Assembly: GCF_000829825.1 (NCBI RefSeq)
Contig: NZ_JXSL01000025.1
Location: 62,001-126,000 of the forward strand
From: Paramagnetospirillum magnetotacticum MS-1
GTDB lineage: Bacteria > Pseudomonadota > Alphaproteobacteria > Rhodospirillales > Magnetospirillaceae
DNA length: 64,000 bases
Direction: 5' to 3'
A program made the translations under genes and the position numbers. Positions 8,847 through 17,575 of this stretch are shown in pieces. The notes under the pieces are model-generated. The model was not told the origin of the DNA. It made no database searches and saw nothing but the letters and a program-made list of their open reading frames with translations. Positions within the stretch are counted from its first letter, which is position 1. The number at the start of each line of letters is the position of its first letter.

Positions 8847-9761
8847 ATGTCCACGTCCCAGATCCTTCAGGGCGACATACCGGTCGGCAATTGGATCGAC
8901 CGTTATGTCCCCGCCGCCCTGCGGCCCTATTTCCGCCTGATGCGCCTCGACCGGCCCATCGGCACCTGGCTGCTGCTGTTTCCCTGCTGGTGGAGCATCG
9001 CTTTGGCCTCGGAGCGCTGGCCCGATCTGTGGCTGATGGCGCTGTTCGCGGTGGGCGCGGTGGTGATGCGGGGCGCGGGCTGCACCTTCAACGACTGGGC
9101 CGACCGGGAGTTCGACGGCCGTGTGGCGCGCACCGCGTCCAGACCCATTCCCTCGGGCGCGGTCAGCCCCAATCAGGCCCTGGCCTTTCTGGGCCTGCAG
9201 CTGCTGACCGGTCTTGTGATTCTGATGCAACTCAATGATTTCGCCATCGCGGTGGGCATCGCCTCGCTGCTGCTGGTCTTTCCCTATCCCTTCATGAAGC
9301 GCATCACCTATTGGCCCCAGGCCTGGCTGGGCCTCACCTTCAATTGGGGCGCGCTCTTGGGCTGGGCGGCGGTGAGCGGCCATATGGGCCTGCCCGCGCT
9401 GTTGCTCTATGCCGCCGGGCCGTTCTGGACGCTGGGCTATGACACCATCTATGCCCATCAGGACAAGGAGGACGACGCCATGATAGGCGTGAAGTCCACG
9501 GCGCTTCGGCTGGGCGATGCCACGGTCAAATGGCTGTGGCTGTTCTATCCCGCCACGCTGGTCCTGATCGGCGCGGCCGGATGGGCTGCGGGACTGGGCT
9601 GGGCGTTCTGGCCGGGCCTCGCCCTGGCTGGCGGGCATCTGCTTTGGCAGATCAGGAACGTGGATATCAATGACGGCGCCGATTGCCTGGACAAGTTCAA
9701 GTCCAACCGCCATTTCGGCTGGCTGGTCCTGGCGGCCATCATGGCGGGGAAGGTGCTGTGA
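8847..9761 (+). CDS. ubiA: 4-hydroxybenzoate polyprenyltransferase
   Basis: The 304-residue membrane protein prenylates 4-hydroxybenzoate in ubiquinone synthesis. It has the two Asp-rich motifs of the family: NDWADREFD at residues 82-90, followed by RTASRPIPSG, and the second at residues 199-210 (DTIYAHQDKEDD), followed by GVKSTA. About eight hydrophobic helices can be traced. The N-terminal RLDRPIGTWLLLFPCWWS is characteristic of UbiA rather than of other UbiA-superfamily enzymes. Its stop overlaps the GTG start of the downstream methyltransferase by 4 bases. Confidence 0.95.
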   Translation: MSTSQILQGDIPVGNWIDRYVPAALRPYFRLMRLDRPIGTWLLLFPCWWSIALASERWPDLWLMALFAVGAVVMRGAGCTFNDWADREFDGRVARTASRPIPSGAVSPNQALAFLGLQLLTGLVILMQLNDFAIAVGIASLLLVFPYPFMKRITYWPQAWLGLTFNWGALLGWAAVSGHMGLPALLLYAAGPFWTLGYDTIYAHQDKEDDAMIGVKSTALRLGDATVKWLWLFYPATLVLIGAAGWAAGLGWAFWPGLALAGGHLLWQIRNVDINDGADCLDKFKSNRHFGWLVLAAIMAGKVL

Positions 9762-10423
9762 CCCCCGTCTCCGCCAGCTATGAAGCCGCCAGCGCCTTCA
9801 TTCAGGCCAATACCGAAGTGGCCAGCCCGCCCGCCTGTCCCGAGATCAAGCTGTGGACGGCCACCGAGGTGACGCCCTTGTGGGAGGCCACGGAAGAGGC
9901 GCTGCTGCGCGTCAATCTGCCGCCGCCCTATTGGGCCTTCTGCTGGGCGGGGGGCCAAGCCCTGACCCGGTGGGTGCTGGATCATCCCGAGATGGTCGAG
10001 GGCAAGCGTGTGCTGGATTTCGCAGCCGGTTCGGGGGTGACGGCGCTGGCCGCCGCCAAGCTGGGCGCCGCCAAGGTGGAAGCCGCCGAGATCGATCCCA
10101 TGGCCTGTTACGCCATCCGCGCCAATGCCGAGCTTAACGGCGTCCAGGTCGATGTGCTGGCCGACGATGTGGTGGGCAGCCCGTGCCGCTGGGACGTGGT
10201 GATGGCGGGCGATGTCTGCTACGAGGCCCCCATGACCGCCCATATCTGGCCCTGGCTGGTGAGCCTCGCCGCCGAGGGCGCCATGGTGGTGATGGCCGAT
10301 CCGGGCCGTGCCTATCTGCCCAAGACCGGCTTGCTGCGGGTCGGACACTATACGGTGATCACCAGCCTGGACCTGGAAGACAAGGCCCAGCGCGACGTGG
10401 GTATCTATAAGATCGTCGGCTGA
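9758..10423 (+). CDS. Class I SAM-dependent methyltransferase, PrmA / ETFB-lysine-methyltransferase-like
   Basis: A 221-residue protein with motif I VLDFAAGSGVTALAAAKLGA, an acidic ribose-binding motif (AAEIDPMA) and AGDVCYE in the position of motif IV. These are arranged as in the ribosomal-protein-L11 / electron-transfer-flavoprotein beta lysine methyltransferase group, but the protein is shorter than PrmA. PYWAFCWAGGQALTRWVLD is typical of the ETFB-KMT-like branch. GTG 9758 overlaps the ubiA stop (CTGTGA), giving a coupled pair. The protein substrate is not determined by sequence. It converges on the ABC permease gene with a 3-base gap. Confidence 0.82.
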   Translation: MTPVSASYEAASAFIQANTEVASPPACPEIKLWTATEVTPLWEATEEALLRVNLPPPYWAFCWAGGQALTRWVLDHPEMVEGKRVLDFAAGSGVTALAAAKLGAAKVEAAEIDPMACYAIRANAELNGVQVDVLADDVVGSPCRWDVVMAGDVCYEAPMTAHIWPWLVSLAAEGAMVVMADPGRAYLPKTGLLRVGHYTVITSLDLEDKAQRDVGIYKIVG

Positions 10424-10426
10424 GGC

Positions 10427-11227
10427 CTATTCCCCCACGTTCAGCAAAGCGCCCCTGACCCTCGCCCCATGCCAGGCCCACAGGAACAGGCCAGCGCCCA
10501 GGGTGAGGTAGAAGGCGTTGAGCGCCAGGGCCGAGGCCAGCAGGTCGAGGCGCATACTGCCGTCGAACACCACGGCGCGCATGCCTTCGAACACATGGGC
10601 GGGGGGCAGGGCCCAAGCCACGGGCTGCAGCCAATTGGGCAGGGTGCTGATGGGGTAATAGATCCCGGCCAGGGGCGCCATGGCGAAGATCATCACCCAG
10701 GCCAGGCTTTCCGCGCCCAGTCCGAAGCGCAGCACCAGGGCGGAGACTCCCAATCCCACCGCCCAGCCGCTGACCATCAGGCTGAACCAGAAGGCGACCA
10801 GCGGCAGGCCCAGCGTGAAGATGGAATAGTGGTAAAGCGGAATGGCCAGCAGGGCGGCGGGCAACACGCCGATCACCGTGCGGATCAGGCTCATGGTCAG
10901 CATGGAGATGACCAGTTCGTGGGGGCGAAGCGGGCTGACCGACAGATGCCCCAGATTGCGCGACCACATCTCTTCGAGAAAGGACAGCGCCACCCCCAGA
11001 TTGCCGCGGAACATCACGTCCCACAACAGAACGGCGCCGATCAGGATGCCGCCCGCCTGGGCCACCCAACTGGAATGCTCGGCGAAGAAACGGTTGGTGA
11101 AGCCCCACATCACCATGTTGACGGCGGGCCAATAGGCCATTTCCAACAGGCGCGGCCACGAGCCTTTCATGATGTAGAGATGGCGCAGGCACACGGCCTG
11201 GATGCGGCGGAGTGCGAGAGAGGTCAT
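10427..11227 (-). CDS. ABC-2 type transporter permease
   Basis: The 266-residue product has about six hydrophobic segments and the pattern of ABC-2 exporters, including the conserved loop near residue 200 (PLAGIYYPISTLPNWLQPVA) and LPPAHVFEGMRAV, which resemble NodJ/YadH-like permeases. It would form the membrane part of an exporter with the ATPase encoded just upstream; ATG 11227 overlaps the ATPase stop by 4 bases. The substrate is unknown. It is the last gene of a four-gene minus-strand unit with two EAL-like proteins. Confidence 0.88.
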   Translation of the reverse strand: MTSLALRRIQAVCLRHLYIMKGSWPRLLEMAYWPAVNMVMWGFTNRFFAEHSSWVAQAGGILIGAVLLWDVMFRGNLGVALSFLEEMWSRNLGHLSVSPLRPHELVISMLTMSLIRTVIGVLPAALLAIPLYHYSIFTLGLPLVAFWFSLMVSGWAVGLGVSALVLRFGLGAESLAWVMIFAMAPLAGIYYPISTLPNWLQPVAWALPPAHVFEGMRAVVFDGSMRLDLLASALALNAFYLTLGAGLFLWAWHGARVRGALLNVGE

Positions 11228-11964
11228 CCCTCATCCCCCCTGCGGCGGTCGCGAGCGATGTCCAGGAACACTTCTTCCATGGTGGCGCGGCCAAAGCGCT
11301 CGATCAGCGCGGAGGGTGAGCCCTGGTCGACGATGCGGCCCTCTTTCATCATCAGCACGTGGTCGCACATGCGCTCGACCTCGGTCATGTTGTGGGACGC
11401 CAGGACGATGGTGGCCCCGGTGCGGTCGCGGTAGGCCTGGAAATAGCTGCGCACCCAATCGGCGGTGTCGGGATCCAGCGAGGCGGTGGGTTCGTCCAGC
11501 AGCAGAAGATCGGGCTTGTTGAGCAGGGCCTTGGCCAGGGCGACGCGGGTCTTTTGGCCCGCCGACAGCTTGCCCGCCGGGCGGTCGATGAAATCGCCCA
11601 GGTCCAGTTCCTCGGTCAGTTCCCCGATGCGGTCGGCCAGATGCTTCACGCCATAGAGGCCGCCATAGACCTTGAGGTTCTGACGCACGGTCAGGCGGTG
11701 AGGCAGGTCCACATAGGGGCTGGAAAAATTCATGCGCGGCAGGACGCGATAGCGGTGCCGCACCATGTCCTCGCCCAGGACGGTGATGGAGCCGGAGGTG
11801 GGCAGAAGCAAGCCCAGCAGCATGGAAAGCGTGGTGGTCTTGCCCGCCCCGTTGCCGCCAAGAAGCGCGGTGGTCGATCCGGCGGCGATGGCAAAGCTGA
11901 TTCCGTCCACGGCCTTCACGGGGCCGAAGCTCTTGAAGAGGGATTGAACCTCGATGGCGCTCAA
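11224..11964 (-). CDS. ABC transporter ATP-binding protein
   Basis: About 246 residues with Walker A (GGNGAGKTT), the signature LSAGQKTRVALAKAL, Walker B (LLLLDEPTASLDP) and the H-loop histidine (ASHNM). The start is taken as TTG 11964, which overlaps the stop of the upstream EAL-like gene as TTGA and gives a family-standard N-terminus (MSAIEVQSLFKSFGPVKAVD); the longer frame upstream lies inside the preceding gene. The signature differs slightly from LSGGQ, as is common in export-type ATPases. It partners with the permease at 10427. Confidence 0.88.
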   Translation of the reverse strand: MSAIEVQSLFKSFGPVKAVDGISFAIAAGSTTALLGGNGAGKTTTLSMLLGLLLPTSGSITVLGEDMVRHRYRVLPRMNFSSPYVDLPHRLTVRQNLKVYGGLYGVKHLADRIGELTEELDLGDFIDRPAGKLSAGQKTRVALAKALLNKPDLLLLDEPTASLDPDTADWVRSYFQAYRDRTGATIVLASHNMTEVERMCDHVLMMKEGRIVDQGSPSALIERFGRATMEEVFLDIARDRRRGDEG

Positions 11965-13220
11965 GCTCTGGGCCGCGCCCTGAGACCCCGTTTGCGGGGA
12001 TCGCCCTGGACCAGGGATTCGATGTGGCGGCCCTGGAACAAGGTGATGCCCACCGAATGGCCGTATTCGATGCCCGCCTGATTGTCGCAGCGGCACAAGA
12101 TGATGCGCGTCACGCCGATACGGCGCAGCGCCTCGGTCTTCTTGTCCTTCTCCTCGGTCAGCGAGGGGTCCCAGACCAGCTTGATCAGATCGGCGCCCAG
12201 GCGCTCGCGATCGACGAAGGGAAGCTGCGAATAGGTCAGGCCGTCGATGCAGATGCGATAGCCGCGGTCATGGGCGAAATCGCGCGCGAAGAGATAGCCG
12301 CCCAGATCGGCGAAGATGTCCACCTTCTGCAGCTCCAGCACGATGGTGCCGCGCATGCCCGCCTTGACGTTGTCGTCGAAGATCAGGAATTCGGGACTGA
12401 GGATGGTGGAGACGTTGAGGTTGATGCTGATATCGCCTTCCAGCGTGCGGTCGTCGTGCTTGTTCAGCATGGCCAGGACGCGGCGGTCCAGGGTCTCGGT
12501 CAATTGCTGGAACAGCCAAGGACTGGAATTGACGTTGACGCTGGGAAACAGGGTCTGGCGCAGATCGGCGATGGAGATGAACAATTCGTGGAAGACCGGG
12601 GTGGGGGGCGACTTGCCCACCACGGCGCAGACCGCCTGGCGGCGCATCAGATTGGCAAGGTCGGCCTGGCCCAGGGAGCTTTCCACCCGGTTCAGCAGTT
12701 CCGGCGTGAAGGGGCTTCCCTTGGGCTTTTGTGCCTGAAGCTTGGCGTCCTGGGCGGTTCTTTCGGTGGCGGCGCTGCGCTTGGCGTTCTCGTCCTGAAC
12801 CAGCTTCTGGGCCAGGGCCAGCAGCATGTCGTATTCCTTGTCCAAGGAATACCATGTGCAGAACAGCGCCTGATGGGTGCGCTGCTCCTCCATCACCAGG
12901 GGGTCGTCGGAGAACAGGAAACGCAGCTTGACCACCGAGGCCTCGACCTCTTCCTGGGCCTGGATCTTGTAGATCACCATCAGATCGGCATTGGCCATGG
13001 TGAAGACCTGGGCCTGCATCAGCTTGACCAGATTTTCAAAGGTATTGCCGGCGATGCGGGTGTGATGCTCGCGCCGGTTCTGGGCCTGGAGTCCCGAAAG
13101 GTGCACATGCACCGCCCGGCGGTCGAGGCGGTGGCGCTCCAGCCGGTGGATATAGTCCAGCAGGAGGCTTTCCTGGCTGTTGGGGCGGGGCATGCCTCCC
13201 GTTGGCGGCGCGTTCATCAT
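11961..13220 (-). CDS. Degenerate EAL-like domain protein, paralogue 2
   Basis: A 419-residue protein. Residues about 1-200 are a helical, charged N-terminal part. The last 200 residues follow the EAL order: ISINLNVSTILSPEF (like VNLSAxxLxxPxF), IVLELQKVDIF (like ELTES), ICIDGLTYSQLPFV (like LDDFGTGYSSL) and ADLIKLVWDP (like xxLKID). The catalytic Asp pair and other metal ligands are replaced, so it is probably an inactive binding or scaffold domain. ATG 13220 overlaps the stop of its paralogue (TGATG). It ends 4 bases inside the ABC ATPase start, so all four genes appear coupled. Confidence 0.75.
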   Translation of the reverse strand: MMNAPPTGGMPRPNSQESLLLDYIHRLERHRLDRRAVHVHLSGLQAQNRREHHTRIAGNTFENLVKLMQAQVFTMANADLMVIYKIQAQEEVEASVVKLRFLFSDDPLVMEEQRTHQALFCTWYSLDKEYDMLLALAQKLVQDENAKRSAATERTAQDAKLQAQKPKGSPFTPELLNRVESSLGQADLANLMRRQAVCAVVGKSPPTPVFHELFISIADLRQTLFPSVNVNSSPWLFQQLTETLDRRVLAMLNKHDDRTLEGDISINLNVSTILSPEFLIFDDNVKAGMRGTIVLELQKVDIFADLGGYLFARDFAHDRGYRICIDGLTYSQLPFVDRERLGADLIKLVWDPSLTEEKDKKTEALRRIGVTRIILCRCDNQAGIEYGHSVGITLFQGRHIESLVQGDPRKRGLRARPRA

Positions 13221-14551
13221 CAGCGCAGCGCCTTCAGGACGGGAAACAGGTCGAGCATGTCGTTGTCGCCGCATTCGGCGCGCGGGCGGCCGTTGATGGC
13301 GCCATGGCGCTGGGTGCACTGGTTAAGCGTGCAGGCCGAGGATTTTTCGCACTGGGCCATGGTGACGGCGGAGATCATGGAATCCAGGAAGCGGCCCTGG
13401 AACATGCGGATGCCCTGGGCCAGACCCCAGGAGACCGAGGTCTCGGAATCACAGCGTGACAGGATCACCCGGTCGAATCCCACCGGCCCCAGGGCGGCCA
13501 GCAGTTCGGCGGTCCTGATGTCGTCGAGCATGTCATTGCTCCACGCCACCTTGACGTAATCGGTGTCGTAAAGCTCGGCATCCACGAATTGCAAGGTGAC
13601 CGGGCTCATGCCGTCGAGGACCGAGCGATGCCCCCGCGAACGCAGGAGGTCGCGAGCGCGGAAGAAACCGTCCAGATCGTTGAAGATATCGAGAAGCTGG
13701 AATTCCACCACCACACCGGCGCGGCCGCGCACCGAGGCCTCGAACTGCTGGAACACCGGGGTCTGCACGGTGGCCATATTGAGGTTGACGGAAAAAGCCG
13801 ACGGCATCTTGCGAAAGCCCACATCCTGAAGCACCGACAGGACGCGCAGGTCGAGAACCTGTGACAGATGCTGGAACAGCCAGCGATTGGCCAAGATGTT
13901 GACGTCGGGGGCCAAGACCTTCTGCAAATCCATGATGGACATGAAGAATTCCTGGAAGGCCACCTCGGCGTGCATGTTCTCGTTGATGCGGATACAGGCC
14001 TGGCGCCGTACCACGCCCGCAATGTCCGTTGCGCCGATGCGTTCCAGGACACGGGTCAGGTTCTTGGCGTTGAGGGGCTGAACCTGCGGGGCGGCGCGTT
14101 GATCGGCCACCGCCTTCTTGGCGTCGATGACCATCTGCCCGCACAGCGAGAAGAACGAGTCGTAATCGGCTTCCAGGTCGTAATAGCTGACAAAGCGGTC
14201 ACCGCCCTCGGGGGACTCGGCATAGGTCAGCGGATCGGTGGAGAACAGGGCGCGCAGCTTATAGACGATGGCGTCCAGATCGGAAAAGCGGGCATCCTTG
14301 CAAATCAGGATGATGTCCGAATTGGTCATCAGGAACATCTGGCCGCGATAGGCATCGACCATGGATTCAAACATGCGGAAGGCAATGCGGATGCGCCCCT
14401 CCTCCCGATTGGCCGGGAGGAGGCGGGACAAATGCAGGCGTAACGCCACCCGGCCCTCGCGGATCCTGCCCACACGTTCGGCAGCATCGTAGAGAAGGCT
14501 TTCGGGCGTGACGACTTCCTGCTGTCTTCCTCCGAACGCGCCTGCGTTCAT
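13220..14551 (-). CDS. Degenerate EAL-like domain protein, paralogue 1
   Basis: A 443-residue protein with the same architecture as its neighbour: helical N-terminal half, then SVNLNMATVQTPVFQQF, VVVEFQLLDIF, SVLDGMSPVTLQFV and DYVKVAWSN in EAL order, again lacking the DDFG and other catalytic acids. It also has a Cys-rich tail (AQCEKSSACTLNQCTQ) that the paralogue lacks. ATG 14551 is preceded by GGAG at 5 bases. The reading frame stays open far upstream, but that region is antisense to the phosphatase and hldE genes. It heads the four-gene unit with the ABC exporter. Confidence 0.78.
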   Translation of the reverse strand: MNAGAFGGRQQEVVTPESLLYDAAERVGRIREGRVALRLHLSRLLPANREEGRIRIAFRMFESMVDAYRGQMFLMTNSDIILICKDARFSDLDAIVYKLRALFSTDPLTYAESPEGGDRFVSYYDLEADYDSFFSLCGQMVIDAKKAVADQRAAPQVQPLNAKNLTRVLERIGATDIAGVVRRQACIRINENMHAEVAFQEFFMSIMDLQKVLAPDVNILANRWLFQHLSQVLDLRVLSVLQDVGFRKMPSAFSVNLNMATVQTPVFQQFEASVRGRAGVVVEFQLLDIFNDLDGFFRARDLLRSRGHRSVLDGMSPVTLQFVDAELYDTDYVKVAWSNDMLDDIRTAELLAALGPVGFDRVILSRCDSETSVSWGLAQGIRMFQGRFLDSMISAVTMAQCEKSSACTLNQCTQRHGAINGRPRAECGDNDMLDLFPVLKALR

Positions 14552-14683
14552 TGTCACTCCGTCATCAGCGGACCGAATTTTACGAAAAGTCGGTCGCAAC
14601 CCCCATTGTGATCGGCCATATATAAAGGCCCGGTTACCTGGGTGCAAAAAAGTATCATCGGCGAGGCCCCGGCCATAGTGGAA

Positions 14684-15433
14684 ATGATAGACGATTCTTC
14701 GCACCATCCTCATCGCGTTCCGTCCGGGACCCGCGTCTACGCCATCGGCGACATTCACGGCCGTCTTGATCTGCTGGACGAGCTGCTGGCGCGCGTCTGT
14801 GATGATGCCGGAGAGTCTCCGGCTTCGCGGGTCGTCGTGGTCTTTCTCGGCGATCTGATCGATCGGGGGGCGCAGTCTTGCGCAGTGGTCGAGCGGGTGA
14901 TCGACGGAGCCCCCGCCCAGGGGCCGCTGGCGGGGGCGCGCTATGTCTGCCTGCGCGGCAATCACGAAGATACCATGCTGCAATTCCTGGCCGATTTCTC
15001 GGTGGGGCCGCGCTGGTTCCGCAATGGCGGGCTGGAAGCCATCCGTTCCTATGTGGGCGAGGTGGATTCCAGGCTGGCTCTCGATTACCCCCGGCTGCAG
15101 AAGATGCTCTACCGGGCGCTTCCAACCCACCATCTGCGTTTTTTGTCCTCCATTCCCACTTGGCACGAGGAGGGGGATTATCTGTTCGTCCATGCCGGGG
15201 TGAGGCCGGGTGTTCCGCTGGACCGCCAGGACCCCTTCGATCTGATGTGGATCAGGGAGCCGTTTCTCGGCGCCACCGAGACTTTGGGCAAGATGGTGGT
15301 GCACGGCCACACGGTGGTGGCCGAGCCCGAAATGCGCCCCCACCGGATCGGCATCGATACCGGGGCCTACCGGACCGGGCGTTTGACGGCGCTTGTGCTC
15401 GAGGAAGACCGGCAGCGCTTCCTGTCGACGTGA
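14684..15433 (+). CDS. Calcineurin-like metallophosphatase (serine/threonine phosphatase family)
   Basis: About 249 residues with all PPP-type metal motifs in order: GDIHGR, GDLIDRG, RGNHE, FVHAG and VHGHT. This is the set found in small bacterial PrpA/PrpB-like and bis(5'-nucleosyl)-tetraphosphatase-like enzymes. The substrate could be phosphoproteins or nucleotides. ATG 14684 is preferred; an in-frame GTG at 14642 has no ribosome site and lies close to the divergent EAL-like gene. It is followed 66 bases later by hldE. Confidence 0.85.
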   Translation: MIDDSSHHPHRVPSGTRVYAIGDIHGRLDLLDELLARVCDDAGESPASRVVVVFLGDLIDRGAQSCAVVERVIDGAPAQGPLAGARYVCLRGNHEDTMLQFLADFSVGPRWFRNGGLEAIRSYVGEVDSRLALDYPRLQKMLYRALPTHHLRFLSSIPTWHEEGDYLFVHAGVRPGVPLDRQDPFDLMWIREPFLGATETLGKMVVHGHTVVAEPEMRPHRIGIDTGAYRTGRLTALVLEEDRQRFLST

Positions 15434-15499
15434 TTCGGCTTGCATGGCGGGCCCCGTTGGGTTAGCAGGCATCAAGCCACCCAAGGACCCGTAAATCCC

Positions 15500-16966
15500 A
15501 TGACCGAACTTTCCGCCCTCGTCGAACGTGTTGAGAAGCTGCGCGGCACCATGGTTCTGTGCGTCGGTGACGCCATGCTGGACCGTTTCGTCTACGGTTC
15601 GGTAGAACGCATCTCGCCCGAGGCCCCCATTCCCGTTCTGTGCATCGAACGCGAAACCGCCATGCTGGGCGGGGCGGGCAATGTGGTGCGCAATCTGGTG
15701 GCGGTGGGCGCCGCGCCGGCCTTCGTGTCGGTGGTGGGCGACGATACGGCGGGCCGCGAGGTCACAAGGCTGGTGGGCGAGCATGGCGAGATCGACCCTT
15801 GCATCGTGGTCGAACCCGGCCGCCAGACCACCATCAAGACCCGCTTCTTCGCCTCGAACCAGCAATTGCTGCGCGCCGACCGCGAGTCGCGCAGCCCCGT
15901 GGGCGATTCCATCCGTGCCCAGCTTCTCCAGCGGGTCGAGCGGCTTTTGCCCAAGGCCGGGGTGATGGTTCTGTCCGATTACGGCAAGGGCGTTCTGGCC
16001 GAACCCATCGCCGCCGAACTGATCCGCCGGGCCAAGGCGGCGGGCAAGCAGGTCATCGTCGATCCCAAGGGCACCGACTACACCATCTATGCCGGGGCCA
16101 CATTGGTGACGCCCAACCGCAAGGAACTGCACGAGGCCACCGGTCTATTGGTGGACACAGACGAGCAGGTGGTTGCCGCCGCCCGTCTGCTGATCGAGAC
16201 CTGTGGTTTCGAGGCGGTGCTGGTCACCCGCAGCCAGGACGGCATGTCCCTGGTCCGGGCCGACGGCCAGATCAACCATCTTCCCGCCGAGGCCCGCGAG
16301 GTCTTCGACGTGTCGGGGGCCGGTGACACCGTGGTCGCCACCCTGGCCGCCGCCTTGGCGTCCGGGGCGACCTTGCCCGAGGCCGCCCATCTGGCCAATG
16401 TGGCCGCCGGAATCGTGGTCGGCAAGGTGGGCACCGCCGTGGCCTATGCGGAGGAACTGGTGGTGGCGCTCCATCACGAGGACCTGACCCTGGGCGAGGC
16501 CAAAATCGTGCCTGTCAACGCGGCGGCGGAAATCATCGACCGCTGGCGGCGCAAGGGTCAGAGCGTGGGCTTCACCAATGGCTGTTTCGATCTGCTCCAT
16601 CCCGGCCACGTCTCCATCCTGGCCCAGGCCAAGGGAGCCTGCGACCGGCTGGTGGTGGGGCTGAATTCCGACGCCTCGGTCCAGCGGCTGAAAGGCCCGA
16701 CCCGCCCGGTCCAGTCCGAGGCCTCGCGCGCCACCGTGCTGTCGTCGCTGGCCACCGTCGATCTGGTGGTGATCTTTGGTGAGGATACGCCGATGGAACT
16801 GATCGAGGCCTTGAAGCCCGACGTGCTGGTCAAGGGCGCCGACTACACCATCGACAAGGTGGTGGGCGCCGATCTGGTGCAGTCCTGGGGCGGCAAGGTG
16901 GTGCTGGCCGAACTGGTCAACGGCCAGAGCACCACCAACACCATCAAGAAGATGAACGGCAATTGA
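15500..16966 (+). CDS. hldE: Bifunctional D-glycero-beta-D-manno-heptose 7-phosphate kinase / 1-phosphate adenylyltransferase
   Basis: The 488-residue fusion has a PfkB-type kinase domain (about 1-330; GGAGNVVRN near residue 56 and the catalytic DVSGAGDTV near residue 270) and a nucleotidyltransferase domain (about 350-488; [18 protein letters not shown] with the HxGH motif, then GLNSDASV). It makes ADP-heptose for the LPS inner core from D-glycero-beta-D-manno-heptose 7-phosphate. ATG 15500 has AAGGA 12 bases upstream. queF follows one base after its stop, so both are probably one transcript. The other heptose genes (gmhA, gmhB, hldD) are not in the window. Confidence 0.96.
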   Translation: MTELSALVERVEKLRGTMVLCVGDAMLDRFVYGSVERISPEAPIPVLCIERETAMLGGAGNVVRNLVAVGAAPAFVSVVGDDTAGREVTRLVGEHGEIDPCIVVEPGRQTTIKTRFFASNQQLLRADRESRSPVGDSIRAQLLQRVERLLPKAGVMVLSDYGKGVLAEPIAAELIRRAKAAGKQVIVDPKGTDYTIYAGATLVTPNRKELHEATGLLVDTDEQVVAAARLLIETCGFEAVLVTRSQDGMSLVRADGQINHLPAEAREVFDVSGAGDTVVATLAAALASGATLPEAAHLANVAAGIVVGKVGTAVAYAEELVVALHHEDLTLGEAKIVPVNAAAEIIDRWRRKGQSVGFTNGCFDLLHPGHVSILAQAKGACDRLVVGLNSDASVQRLKGPTRPVQSEASRATVLSSLATVDLVVIFGEDTPMELIEALKPDVLVKGADYTIDKVVGADLVQSWGGKVVLAELVNGQSTTNTIKKMNGN

Positions 16967-16967
16967 G

Positions 16968-17423
16968 ATGGCTGATTTAAGCCTAACCCAACTGGGTCAG
17001 TCCACGGCTCTGCCCGACAATCCGGACAAAGCCGTGCTGGAGACGGTGCCCAACCCCCATCCCGGCACGCTGTATCTGGTGCGCTTTACCGCACCCGAGT
17101 TCACCTCGCTGTGCCCCATCACCGGCCAGCCCGACTTTGCCCAGCTGGTCATCGACTACGCGCCCGAAGGCGCCCTGGTGGAAAGCAAGTCGTTGAAGCT
17201 GTTCCTGGGCAGTTTCCGCAACCACGGGGCTTTCCACGAGGATTGCACCATCGCCATCGCCAAACGGCTGGTGGCGGCCTGCGCGCCCAAATGGCTGCGC
17301 ATCGGCGGCTACTGGTATCCCAGGGGCGGTATCCCCATCGACGTCTTCTGGCAGACCGGCCCTTCTCCCGAAGGCCTGTGGCTGCCCGATCAGGGCGTGG
17401 CGGGCTATCGCGGCCGGGGGTAG
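16968..17423 (+). CDS. queF: NADPH-dependent 7-cyano-7-deazaguanine reductase
   Basis: The 151-residue protein is the short unimodular QueF type. It reduces preQ0 to preQ1 in queuosine synthesis. The nucleophile Cys49 ([12 protein letters not shown]) and Asp56 are present, as are the NADPH-binding ESKSLKLFL and FHED segments. The start is one base after the hldE stop. A long inverted repeat separates it from queG, another enzyme of the same pathway. Confidence 0.95.
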   Translation: MADLSLTQLGQSTALPDNPDKAVLETVPNPHPGTLYLVRFTAPEFTSLCPITGQPDFAQLVIDYAPEGALVESKSLKLFLGSFRNHGAFHEDCTIAIAKRLVAACAPKWLRIGGYWYPRGGIPIDVFWQTGPSPEGLWLPDQGVAGYRGRG

Positions 17424-17461
17424 TCATTCCCGAGAACTGCTGTTCTTGAGGTTGCGGTGAG

Positions 17462-17550
17462 AGAGCCACAGAGACACAGAGACACAGAGAAGGCACAGAG
17501 AAACAAAACTATTTCTCTTTTCCTCTGTGTCTCTGTGTCTCTGTGGCTCT
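17462..17550. repeat. Long perfect inverted repeat built from CACAGAGA-type units
   Basis: Bases 17462-17489 and 17523-17550 are exact reverse complements over 28 bases, with a 33-base centre that contains a further short pairing (AGAGAAA / TTTCTCT). Each arm is itself made of repeats of the ACACAGAG type. As RNA it would form a very stable stem-loop between queF and queG. Base composition differs from the GC-rich surroundings. It may act as terminator, mRNA stabiliser or a dispersed non-coding element. Confidence 0.9.
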
Positions 17551-17575
17551 GTGGTGAATTCCCCGGTTCCACCCC

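Noticed and set aside
10359-11294. 311-codon minus-strand frame over the ABC permease
   Set aside because: It is a frame-shifted shadow of the permease gene, rich in Pro, Arg and Gly, without membrane segments.
14552-16132. Very long minus-strand open frame extending the EAL-like gene to 970 codons
   Set aside because: The upstream 527 codons are antisense to the metallophosphatase and hldE, whose motifs are intact; a good start with ribosome site exists at 14551.
17462-17550. CRISPR-like repeats
   Set aside because: The units are low-complexity repeats within one palindrome, without unique spacers or cas genes.
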